Positions 1 through 6,427 of a stretch of 17,574 bases of DNA are shown here, in pieces. The position numbers were made by a program, and so were the translations under genes. Below the pieces are notes generated by a model that was not told the origin of the DNA, ran no database searches, and worked only from the letters and a program-made list of their open reading frames with translations. The first letter of the stretch is position 1. Every line of letters starts with the position of its first letter. Source of the DNA: an uncultured Bacteroidales bacterium. GTDB taxonomy: Bacteria; Bacteroidota; Bacteroidia; Bacteroidales; Paludibacteraceae. Location of the stretch: NCBI GenBank assembly GCA_937907165.1, contig CALCUH010000020.1, forward strand, positions 1-17,574, given 5' to 3'.

Positions 1-101
1 GCACATAACATAGAATGCGATTATTATGTATTATTAATTATATAAATCATTTTTTGCACAAAAATTAAACACATAAAAAAGTTTAGCGGACACCAATATT
101 A
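1..101 (-). repeat. Truncated end of a dispersed repeat element (copy A)
   Basis: This stretch matches the reverse complement of 5195-5289. The first 26 bases are identical and the whole stretch is roughly 80% identical by eye. It ends in TTTAGCGGACA (82-92), the same terminal motif that bounds the complete element at 5195-5498. The rest of the copy lies outside the window to the left. It is AT-rich and has no coding content. Confidence 0.75.
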
Positions 102-176
102 TGTTTTAAATAGTATGCTCAAAAAAGTTAGTGAAATCTTACAATAGAAAGCCCCCTTATCTCTACAGTCTATTCT

Positions 177-599
177 TCAACCTCCTCTCCCCTCCTTCAT
201 CGCCTCCGTCGCCCTCTCGTGCGTCTCCACCAGCAACGGACTTTTGTGATACGAGACGATCTTCACGCCCACCGAACGGTGGTTCCTCTTCGCCTCGATG
301 CAGGAACGGATCAAATCTTCATTGGGGGATTGGGTGGAAGGGATTTTATCAAAGTTTTGGATATAGGCGACATTCGTAAGGAAGAGGATATCACTCCCCT
401 TCGGTAGTTCCTCCATCACCTTGCGCATGATCGTGAGCATCATCCGGAATTCCGTGGTGTGACGCGCCTTGATGACATCGCGACCGATGACGCCCCCGTC
501 ATGTTCTATCACAACAGCGGCGCCACCAGCACGATCTTTGTGGTTGTAGTCACACGAACCTGCTACAGTGACATAATAGATGCCTGCCTCTTGTCTCAT
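177..599 (-). CDS. RNase H-fold protein lacking the catalytic residues
   Basis: The 140-residue protein lines up by eye with RNase HI. A first strand ends in a GSC motif (residues 14-16), followed by a Gly-Gly turn (25-26), a TT..(F)RM helix start (48-53), a strand reading ILFLTN (71-76) with Y79 where the family has its 'TDSxYV' segment, and a C-terminal segment with H118 at the place of the conserved loop histidine. The four metal-binding acidic residues appear replaced: D10 by A13, E48 by M54, D70 by N76 and D134 by H127. E50 lies close and might stand in for E48. It should therefore not cleave RNA-DNA hybrids, and a binding or regulatory role is inference. Its ATG overlaps the stop of the upstream winged-helix gene (ATGA at 596-599), so the two are probably translated together. 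There is no signal peptide, so it is probably cytoplasmic. The fold assignment is moderately sure; the function is unknown. Confidence 0.7.
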   Translation of the reverse strand: MRQEAGIYYVTVAGSCDYNHKDRAGGAAVVIEHDGGVIGRDVIKARHTTEFRMMLTIMRKVMEELPKGSDILFLTNVAYIQNFDKIPSTQSPNEDLIRSCIEAKRNHRSVGVKIVSYHKSPLLVETHERATEAMKEGRGG

Positions 600-775
600 T
601 TAGCGGGCGCCCACTTGCAACGAACGGGAGAAATGATCGCTCCCTCCTCCTTCAATTGCTTCATAGCCGCATCCACCACCTTGCGGTCAAGACCGCTGAG
701 CTCCGCGATTTTACCAGCGTTTAGAGGCTCTCCAGCCTGCTTCATCGTAGCCAAAACTTTCTCTTTCGCTTCCAT
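596..775 (-). CDS. Small winged-helix DNA-binding protein
   Basis: This 59-residue protein starts at the ATG at 775-773. It has the pattern of a minimal winged helix: a first helix (EKVLATMKQAGEP), then 'LNAGKIAELSGLDRKVVDAAM' as helix-turn-helix, then a wing-like end with 'LKEEGAIISP' and a CKWAP tail. Short proteins like this are common in Bacteroidales and are usually annotated as transcriptional regulators. It is the first gene of a two-gene unit and ends in a 4-base ATGA overlap with the RNase H-like gene. A TAGTTTTG box 24-31 bases upstream of the start supports this start. Ligand and target are unknown. Its basic recognition helix and lack of any other domain suggest direct DNA binding, which is inference. 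Confidence 0.82.
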   Translation of the reverse strand: MEAKEKVLATMKQAGEPLNAGKIAELSGLDRKVVDAAMKQLKEEGAIISPVRCKWAPAK

Positions 776-798
776 AATTTTTTATTTTAAGAACAAAA

Positions 799-806
799 CA
801 AAACTA
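799..806 (-). promoter_or_regulatory. Bacteroidetes-type -7 box for the winged-helix/RNase H-like pair
   Basis: On the minus strand the sequence reads TAGTTTTG, a full match to TAnnTTTG, with a TTG about 20 bases upstream that could be the -33 element. The predicted transcript would have a leader of about 17 bases before the ATG at 775. Confidence 0.5.
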
Positions 807-938
807 TAAAACTTCTCCCAAACCATCAACATCCACGGGAAGGCAATTCGTCCCAATCGGTCAAGGAATCATCCCTCTATCATAACGTTTCTAAGAGAAA
901 AGATGGGCGTCGCACGATGGGAAACCGCCCCCAAATCG

Positions 939-946
939 TAACTTTG
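939..946 (+). promoter_or_regulatory. Bacteroidetes-type -7 box upstream of the small ORF
   Basis: TAACTTTG is a full match to TAnnTTTG. Transcription would begin near 953, about 30 bases before the ATG at 985. I see no clear -33 element. It is divergent from the promoter at 799-806. Confidence 0.45.
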
Positions 947-984
947 CTTCCGATGTTTTGATAACATAAATGAGAGGAGAAAAA

Positions 985-1230
985 ATGATTATCAGAAACG
1001 AAACCCATGTCTGCCTGGAAGAGAACATATTCCCCGTTTCACTGATGGTAAAAGCGTTGGACGAAAACGCCCTTGCTGGTAAATCATGGAAGTACGTGGA
1101 AAGTCCCGCCCATCAATACGAAGGCGTCGGTTTCGAAGAATTCGACAGCACCTTCGAGCAGATGGGAAAAGGCTACTCCTACACGCAGGAATTATTTTAC
1201 ATCTATTCAAGATCGAACATATTGCGATAG
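985..1230 (+). CDS. Small protein of unknown function
   Basis: An 81-residue ORF that I do not recognise. It is acidic and rich in Glu, Phe and Tyr in its middle (…EGVGFEEFDSTFEQMGKGYSYTQ…), with no signal peptide and no membrane segment. I chose the ATG at 985 because AGGAGA (975-980) lies just before it; an in-frame ATG at 970 would add five residues. A TAnnTTTG box at 939-946 supports transcription. The protein ends abruptly (…YIYSRSNILR), so it could be the N-terminal part of a longer gene that was truncated. The next feature is the terminator of the opposite-strand GH43 gene. Confidence 0.45.
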   Translation: MIIRNETHVCLEENIFPVSLMVKALDENALAGKSWKYVESPAHQYEGVGFEEFDSTFEQMGKGYSYTQELFYIYSRSNILR

Positions 1231-1254
1231 TGAAATATCCCGCTCCAAAAAGAA

Positions 1255-1282
1255 AGGGGAATTGGCTGACACCAATTCCCCT
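1255..1282 (-). terminator. Rho-independent terminator of the GH43 gene
   Basis: A perfect 11-bp stem (AGGGGAATTGG with its complement at 1272-1282) closes a 6-base loop. On the minus strand it is followed by TTCTTTTT. It lies about 20 bases beyond the GH43 stop codon and may also stop transcripts coming the other way. Confidence 0.85.
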
Positions 1283-1302
1283 AATAATTATCTCACAGAC
1301 AA

Positions 1303-3474
1303 TCACTTGACGCCCGTCCAAACACGTCCGTCCGCCTCCAGCCTCAACAAGCAAGGCGCATCAGAGATTCCATTCAGAAGAATATAATTCTCACCCCGAG
1401 AAAGATCCATGCGTTTGTCCGCCAAGCAGCGCCCATCCATCGCGAAGAGCGAGAGGTGAGTCTGAGGAGAATCCTCCGTCAGCGTAACGACAAACCCATC
1501 CTCCGTTTTAGACACAGCAGAGACCAGCTCCGCACGCTCGTCGACAAGAGGCAAGCCCGTCACCTCCACAGGGTCGGAAGCCCTCGTCAAGATCCAGTGC
1601 TGCGCCTCCCTCGCGCCATACTCCCATTGCGCCACGTTGCTACCATTACCGGTACCGAAATCAAAATTCTCCACGCAACGCACATTGTCGGAAACCGACG
1701 TTAAGAAACGGAACGTTCCGTCATCATTCGACAAAACAGAAAAGAACCTGCCCTCCTCCGCGGAGCTCGTCATCACATTAGCGCCATCCGCCGAAGAGGC
1801 GTTCTCCACCGTCACGAACTGGGAGAAGTCCGAGCAAGCGCTCGCAAGCGTATAGAGCCCCGCACTATTTTTCCTCAACCTAAAGCGCTGCGCGTCAGAG
1901 CCATTGAACTCCCACTGTTGCAGATTCGTACCATCCTCATTGACCCCGTTCGGGATATCCATGAAGAGGCCGCTATGACCATTGCGGATAAAGTAAGTCG
2001 CCCCATCCACAATCTCCTTCTGTTGGCTGCCACGGTTAATTCGGCTGCCCCACAAGCAGTTATTAGTCTTGTCACCCGTCACGGAGAAAGTCATCGTCTG
2101 CCTGCCCGTGTTCATATCCGTCTGCGGAATGAAGAAGCCCGAATACTCCTTGCCGTTCAAACGAATCTTCAAGCTCTTCCTATCCACACTTTCCCAACTG
2201 CCAGAAACGTCGCCCGAGATAGAGCCATCCGCGCGAAGAGAAACGACAGAAGAGTTCACGATGTCAGCGGAGACAGAAGTACCGTGGTCGACGAACTTAT
2301 AATCACCGACAATCTCACTCTCCCCATTAAAGTCACAAAGGATTTCACCCCCATAACGGAACGGAGCGACCACCGGCCAACCCTGCTCGTTCATGAACAT
2401 CTGATGCACACGGACCGAGTGCTGTTCGCCCCTGCCCGGGAAGCGGGAATGGAATATCAAGAAATAACGTTTAGAGTTCAGGTCGTAATAAGCCGAATTA
2501 TGACCCGGCGAGACATAGCCCTGAGCGGAGCCGTTCACCTCGCCCGACACCTGACCGAAACGATAATTACCCATCAGTTTCACGCCGAAAGCGGAAATCT
2601 TCGCATCCTGCGCCTCCAAATATTTTCCGGACGTGCCCAAGCAATCAGTCATCGCATTACCCTGCGCGTCATAATAAGGACCGTCAGGCGCGGAAGAACG
2701 GCAGACACGGATATTGTAACCGCCATCCGCGGTCAAGCCACCGAAAGAGAGGAAGAGATAGTAATATTTCGTGTCGGGGCTATACAAGATATAAGGCGCC
2801 TCGATTCGGCAGTGGAAGCCGCCCAACAATTTCTTTCCATAGTAATCCTGGCCAGCCACAGGCTTACCCGTGTTAGGATCCATCCTCAAGATAAAGATAC
2901 CGCCCGAATAAGAGCCATAGACCATCCACAACTTCCCCTCCGCATCATAGAACACATTAGGGTCAACCGCATTCGGATGGAGGTTGGAATTATAGGAAAA
3001 CGATTGACCGTTAGACGAATTAGTCAACGAAAGCTGACCTCTGGAAGACTTCAGCAAGATGCCCTTATTCTCGTAAGGACCCTCCGGGCTATCCGCCACG
3101 GCGTACCCGATGCAAGACTGGGGAGAGTCGCCCTTACAAGCGCAATAATACATATAGTAACGACCATCCGCCAAGCGAATCCAATCACCCGCCCAGAAGG
3201 TCTCCGTCTCCGCCCACGAGAGCACCTCACCCAACTGAGAGTTGAGGTTACGGAAAAACTTCTGGTCGTTCACCGTCGTTGAGAGCTGCGTCCAACGCAT
3301 GAAATCCTTCGTCTTGGCACCCGCCATGTGGGAGCCCACGATGTAGTAAGTATCGTCCACCCTCATCACGGAAGGATCGTGGACGGAAACATCCAAATAA
3401 TTTGTCGCATAAGAGGCGGAAAGCGCCATCAACAAAAAAGACAATGACAATGACAATTTATTCATCATATTCAT
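1303..3474 (-). CDS. Secreted GH43 arabinanase-like glycosidase with ricin-type lectin domain and T9SS-type tail
   Basis: This 723-residue enzyme probably hydrolyses alpha-1,5-arabinan. It begins with a signal peptide (about 1-23, cut after ASYA). The five-bladed GH43 fold follows, with the expected triad visible: D33 in HDPSV (base), D171 in VDPNVFYD (pKa modulator) and E225 in CRIEAP (acid). 'GHNSAYYD' and 'RVHQMFMNEQGWPVVAP' resemble endo-arabinanase subfamilies (GH43_4/5). A C-terminal beta domain of the GH43_C/lipocalin-like type (about 385-485) comes next, then a beta-trefoil lectin (about 490-635) with QQWEF and AQWEY (QxW) motifs. The last ~80 residues look like a Por secretion sorting domain, although no PNP motif is seen. 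The enzyme would trim arabinan side chains of RG-I, matching the lyase and esterase genes in the right half. It is transcribed alone, with its own promoter and terminator. Exact specificity is inferred from family features only. Confidence 0.92.
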   Translation of the reverse strand: MNMMNKLSLSLSFLLMALSASYATNYLDVSVHDPSVMRVDDTYYIVGSHMAGAKTKDFMRWTQLSTTVNDQKFFRNLNSQLGEVLSWAETETFWAGDWIRLADGRYYMYYCACKGDSPQSCIGYAVADSPEGPYENKGILLKSSRGQLSLTNSSNGQSFSYNSNLHPNAVDPNVFYDAEGKLWMVYGSYSGGIFILRMDPNTGKPVAGQDYYGKKLLGGFHCRIEAPYILYSPDTKYYYLFLSFGGLTADGGYNIRVCRSSAPDGPYYDAQGNAMTDCLGTSGKYLEAQDAKISAFGVKLMGNYRFGQVSGEVNGSAQGYVSPGHNSAYYDLNSKRYFLIFHSRFPGRGEQHSVRVHQMFMNEQGWPVVAPFRYGGEILCDFNGESEIVGDYKFVDHGTSVSADIVNSSVVSLRADGSISGDVSGSWESVDRKSLKIRLNGKEYSGFFIPQTDMNTGRQTMTFSVTGDKTNNCLWGSRINRGSQQKEIVDGATYFIRNGHSGLFMDIPNGVNEDGTNLQQWEFNGSDAQRFRLRKNSAGLYTLASACSDFSQFVTVENASSADGANVMTSSAEEGRFFSVLSNDDGTFRFLTSVSDNVRCVENFDFGTGNGSNVAQWEYGAREAQHWILTRASDPVEVTGLPLVDERAELVSAVSKTEDGFVVTLTEDSPQTHLSLFAMDGRCLADKRMDLSRGENYILLNGISDAPCLLRLEADGRVWTGVK

Positions 3475-3502
3475 AGGGCAAAATGGTTATGTTCTACAAC
3501 GG

Positions 3503-3510
3503 CAAAGATA
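3503..3510 (-). promoter_or_regulatory. Bacteroidetes-type -7 box of the GH43 gene
   Basis: On the minus strand TATCTTTG matches TAnnTTTG and lies about 30 bases before the start codon at 3474. A good -33 element at standard spacing is not obvious, so the promoter may need an activator. Confidence 0.5.
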
Positions 3511-3648
3511 TTGGGACCCATCATCATAACCACGTAAAAAAAACTCAAAAGATTGTAAATTCATCTCACAATGGATTTTTTTATCCTTTTTTGATGAAAA
3601 AACATCACAAACGAAGCGACATAGAAGAGTTTTTCCCAAAAAGATTAC

Positions 3649-3656
3649 TATATTTG
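3649..3656 (+). promoter_or_regulatory. Bacteroidetes-type -7 box of the MORN-repeat lipoprotein gene
   Basis: TATATTTG matches TAnnTTTG, with a T-rich run (TTTTT) about 20 bases upstream as a possible -33 element. The leader would be about 15 bases. It is divergent from the GH43 promoter, about 140 bases away. Confidence 0.5.
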
Positions 3657-3677
3657 TCGAGAATGCGATGATATGTC

Positions 3678-4937
3678 ATGGAACAAAGAGTAAGAGCCCA
3701 CATATTCCCCTTTTTGTTGTTGTCCGTCCTTCTTGGGGGATGCGACAAAGGCATCACAATAACCATGTACCACGAACTGAATCCAGGAGTTTTGTACAGA
3801 GGGGAAACGGACTACAATGGCAACAAACAAGGGACATTCCTCGAGCAAACAATCGATTGCCTCAATATAGACACATACAAAGACAATGTGCCTGACGGCT
3901 ATTTCTGCCACTACGACAAGGAGTGGAACATCACCGAAGAGGGATTCTATAAAGACGGGTTGCTCGACAGCATCTACCATGAATATCACCCTGGTTACGG
4001 GTTGAAATCGAAGTGCAACTACTCCATGGGGAAGAAGCACGGGCTCTACCAAGAATACTATCCGAACCATACGCTCAAAGCGACCGGCACATATTTATCA
4101 GGCAAAAAGGAGGGAGACTTCATCGAATACGACAATCTCATGAACGTCATCTACAAAGCCACCTTCCACAACGACACCTTGATAGACGACGAGACATGCT
4201 ACTACTCGAACGGAATCGTCAAGTCCATCAGGAACGGGCAATACAAGGATTTCAAAGAGTTTGACAGCATTGGACGCATCACAAACTACAGCATTGAAAC
4301 CGACGGAGGAATAAGCTCCATGAAATTTCCGCTGCAACAATTCTCTAAATATAGCGTCGTCAACAGCAGTTCGCTTATCATCGACGAGATATTCTCCAAT
4401 ATTTACGACACCCGAAACGGGGATGGTCCCACATGGAACGGGCGTAGCGTCTCTTTGATCGATGACGTAATCAACATCACCTTCAACGAAGGATTCACGA
4501 ACGACGAGAAATCCGCGCCCGCCAACAAGCGGATGTTCCACATACAAGGCGGAGAAGTGCAAGAAGGAACATACGAAGGCGAGGAAAACAAATCCTTGGA
4601 TTACTATCTCGTGGACGTGAATAAAATAAGACATGTCAACCCGAAAGACAATGTATCAGGAATATCCTCTTCCCCCCTTTCAATCGGTAACGATACAACC
4701 ATCAGCCTCGCGCACTATCAGGTGACGATAGAGACACAAAGGGAAAGAATTCCAGGAACAGGCTTTAACCCAATCGTCATCCGACACAAAGACGGACTCA
4801 TATATATGAACGAGTTATTTGACCTGACCTTGTTCAACCATGACGGAGACCACGACGGGGAGAAAGAGCTTTATATCATATCCAGCACTAAAACATTCGG
4901 TCTCATTCAGATTTTCAGAGTCAGGACAAAGAAATAA
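3678..4937 (+). CDS. Lipoprotein with MORN_2/YwqK-type repeats
   Basis: A 419-residue protein with a lipoprotein signal peptide; the lipobox is LGGC, with the acylated cysteine at residue 22. Residues about 70-190 hold at least four repeats of the MORN_2 kind (…GFYKDGLLDSIYHEY…, GKKHGLYQEYYPN, GKKEGDFIEYDN, …), the pattern automatically annotated as 'YwqK family antitoxin' in Bacteroidales. The label does not by itself imply a toxin-antitoxin role. The C-terminal half (about 200-419) is unrecognised. It ends with D389-G-D-H-D-G-E-K-E followed by a hydrophobic strand, which looks like the Ca-binding loop of FG-GAP/VCBS repeats. The protein probably sits in the outer membrane, possibly on the surface. 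The start at 3678 is supported by the -7 box at 3649 and by the signal peptide beginning immediately. No partner gene is evident. Confidence 0.85.
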   Translation: MEQRVRAHIFPFLLLSVLLGGCDKGITITMYHELNPGVLYRGETDYNGNKQGTFLEQTIDCLNIDTYKDNVPDGYFCHYDKEWNITEEGFYKDGLLDSIYHEYHPGYGLKSKCNYSMGKKHGLYQEYYPNHTLKATGTYLSGKKEGDFIEYDNLMNVIYKATFHNDTLIDDETCYYSNGIVKSIRNGQYKDFKEFDSIGRITNYSIETDGGISSMKFPLQQFSKYSVVNSSSLIIDEIFSNIYDTRNGDGPTWNGRSVSLIDDVINITFNEGFTNDEKSAPANKRMFHIQGGEVQEGTYEGEENKSLDYYLVDVNKIRHVNPKDNVSGISSSPLSIGNDTTISLAHYQVTIETQRERIPGTGFNPIVIRHKDGLIYMNELFDLTLFNHDGDHDGEKELYIISSTKTFGLIQIFRVRTKK

Positions 4938-4972
4938 AGAGACACTACATCTGATTTTTTAAACAATTTGAC

Positions 4973-5019
4973 GCAAGGATGGGACTTTCCGAAAGGATGG
5001 CTCATCCTTGCTGATTTTT
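4973..5019 (+). terminator. Rho-independent terminator after the MORN-repeat lipoprotein gene
   Basis: GCAAGGATG at 4973 pairs with CATCCTTGC ending at 5011; a further position or two can pair, and the loop is about 17 bases. TGATTTTT follows. Between it and the element at 5195 I see no gene, only short unconvincing frames. Confidence 0.7.
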
Positions 5020-5288
5020 AGAGGATTATATGAATGGGGCATTCCCGTCGACCATAATATCGGATGATTATACCAAGGTTCTCCTAAAACGGACATCTAC
5101 ACACGGTTGGAGCTTTCATAATCGACTTCATAATCCGCCAAGAAGGCTTCCGTTTTTTAGTTATTAATATCAACCTAAATTTGCCTATAGACCATTATTA
5201 CTGTCCGCTAAACTTTTTATGGGTTAAACATTTCAAAAAAATGTATTATTTAATTAATAATATTAATAATCGCATTCTATGTTATGTG

Positions 5289-5305
5289 CAACCCCTTTGG
5301 GGTTG
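5289..5305. repeat. Small palindrome inside copy B (CAACCCC/GGGGTTG)
   Basis: A 7-bp perfect stem with a TTT loop. It is nearly the same as the palindrome at 5344-5360, which suggests a repeated structural unit within the element. Confidence 0.7.
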
Positions 5306-5343
5306 TTTGATGGGGGATACCAATTCATTATTCTACCGATTTG

Positions 5344-5360
5344 GAACCCCTACGGGGTTC
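5344..5360. repeat. Small palindrome inside copy B (GAACCCC/GGGGTTC)
   Basis: A 7-bp perfect stem with a TAC loop, the sister of the palindrome 55 bases to the left. Both have an AACCCC/GGGGTT core. Confidence 0.7.
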
Positions 5361-5419
5361 TGCGAGAAAAGAGCCTCAGATTTAACTCTCGTTGTTTGAT
5401 TAGGGGTCTTAATTTTCAA

Positions 5420-5464
5420 AAAATAGTCCGCAACGCCGTATTTACTGGCGTTGCGGACTATTTT
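5420..5464. repeat. Long perfect hairpin inside copy B
   Basis: An 18-bp perfect inverted repeat (5420-5437 with 5447-5464) and a 9-base loop, ending in TTTT on both strands. It could act as a bidirectional terminator or as a cruciform. The stem contains AGTCCGC, echoing the TGTCCGC of the element ends. Confidence 0.85.
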
Positions 5465-5506
5465 GGTATGCCTTTTCATATTTAGCGGACAACAATAAAA
5501 GTATAT

Positions 5507-6324
5507 ATGAAATCAACGATTAAACTTACACTTACATCACTTCTATTGTTTTTTTCCTTTTCCACCGTTCAGGCGGCGGTTGTCGAGACAGATACAGTTA
5601 TGTCTCAGAATTATGTCGAAACAAATCGAATTAAAGCAAGCTCTATCAATACATCAAAATTGATTGCAATAATGGAGATATCGAGTCTCTTAGCGTTCAC
5701 AATAAAATCACGATGATGTCCAATCGCACTGGGAAAGAATATCCCCCATCCATCATTATGTATTCTATGCCTTACCAAACCGCTTCCACGTTGGAAATAG
5801 GCTTTGAAGACCCATCAGATTTCACAATAACCAACATGTGCCCATTCCTCACCGCAAAAGGCGGAATGGGACAAAGCGCTGCCATGGATTTCCATGCGGC
5901 CCAATACAATTTCGATTTCAATAATTCGAGTCCTTATGAAACAGGCATCATGAATGTAAATGGTAAGATTGTCTGCAAGGAGGAGATCCGTGTGACGGAA
6001 GTCAACTCCGACAAAATCAACACGAAAGGCATCAACGCCAAGGAAATCAACGTGGAGATGGGGCATGCGGCCGACTACGTGTTCGACGAAGAGTATGACC
6101 TGAAATCCCTTGGCGAAGTGGAGGAATACGTGAAGAAGAACAAACACCTCCCCGGAATACCTTCCGCTTCAGAGTTCAAAGAGAACGGTATGAACGTATC
6201 CGAGACGAGCAACCTCCTACTCGAGAAGATAGAGGAACTCACGCTCTATATGATTCGCCTCCAGAAGGAAGTCGAGCAACTGAAGGGAGAGAACAACGCC
6301 CTTAGGAATGGCGTCAAACAATAA
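5507..6324 (+). pseudogene. Frameshifted surface/exported protein with S74-like (tail-fibre type) C-terminus
   Basis: Two reading frames make one gene. The first (5507-5716) gives a signal peptide (about 1-23, ending FSTVQA) and about 30 residues of mature protein. It then drifts into nonsense and stops. The second frame is open from 5635 and continues the protein as IDCNNGDIESLSVHNKI… to the stop at 6324. Adding one A to the AAAA run at 5656-5659 would join the frames, giving about 272 residues. The C-terminal 80 residues (ADYVFDEEYDLKSLGEVEEY… HLPGIPSASEF… LLEKIEELTLY followed by a coiled coil) are the conserved ending found on many Bacteroidetes surface proteins, related to the S74 tail-fibre chaperone region. 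The middle holds a short Asn/Lys/Ile repeat (SDKINTKGINAKEINVE). It could be a true pseudogene, a phase-variable state or a sequencing error. Copy B ends 8 bases upstream, so the native promoter may have been displaced. Confidence 0.75.
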
Positions 6325-6365
6325 AAACCGATAAAAGGCGGCAGGACCCCAATCGGTCAATGATC

Positions 6366-6412
6366 AAAAAACGCAACTGGCACAATAAAGTGTCACAGTT
6401 GCGTTTTTTTTT
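6366..6412 (+). terminator. Rho-independent terminator after the frameshifted gene
   Basis: AACGCAACTG (6370-6379) pairs with CAGTTGCGTT (6396-6405), extendable by the flanking A and T runs to 14 pairs, followed by a T tract. It separates this gene from the regulator gene that starts about 16 bases later. Confidence 0.88.
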
Positions 6413-6427
6413 ATACATTCGCAATAT

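Larger units (their letters stand above)
5195..5498. mobile_element. MITE-like element with terminal inverted repeats (copy B)
   Basis: The ends are near-perfect 18-bp inverted repeats (TTATTACTGTCCGCTAAA at the left, TTTAGCGGACAACAATAA at the right; 16 of 18 agree, and the inner 11 are perfect). The 304-bp body has no convincing ORF but holds three hairpins (5289-5305, 5344-5360, 5420-5464). A second partial copy in opposite orientation lies at 1-101. Size, inverted ends, lack of a gene and a second copy fit a miniature transposable element mobilised by a transposase encoded elsewhere. I see no clear target-site duplication. The right end lies only 8 bases from the start codon of the next gene. 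The transposase family is not identifiable from this window. Confidence 0.65.

Noticed and set aside
1918..3282. A 454-codon open frame on the + strand, antisense to the GH43 gene
   Set aside because: Its translation is a low-complexity Arg/Ile/Thr/His-rich shadow of the GH43 codons, while the minus strand has a complete enzyme with all catalytic motifs and a signal peptide.
3557..3569. GTGAGATGAATTT on the minus strand upstream of GH43, resembling the operator half-site
   Set aside because: Only about 10 of 13 positions agree and no partner lies 21 bases away, so it does not support control by the same regulator.
3678..4937. A toxin-antitoxin system based on the YwqK-type repeats
   Set aside because: No toxin gene is adjacent, the protein is a lipoprotein, and the antitoxin label for MORN_2 repeats is mostly automatic.
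5020..5160. Minus-strand fragments such as TEAFLADYEVDYESSNRV that look protein-like
   Set aside because: Stops lie directly on both sides, no start or promoter fits, and the length is too short to tell from chance.
5181..5485. Short + strand ORFs inside the element copy B
   Set aside because: They run through the hairpins and the terminal repeat, have no recognisable protein character and no separate promoter.
852..6363. The 13-base CCCAATCGGTCAA occurring near 852 and near 6351
   Set aside because: A 13-base match within 17.5 kb is expected by chance about this often, and nothing else around the two sites is alike.
6414..6421. TACATTCG as promoter of the regulator gene
   Set aside because: One fixed position is wrong and it adjoins the T tract of the preceding terminator. 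It is possible but too weak to list as a feature.
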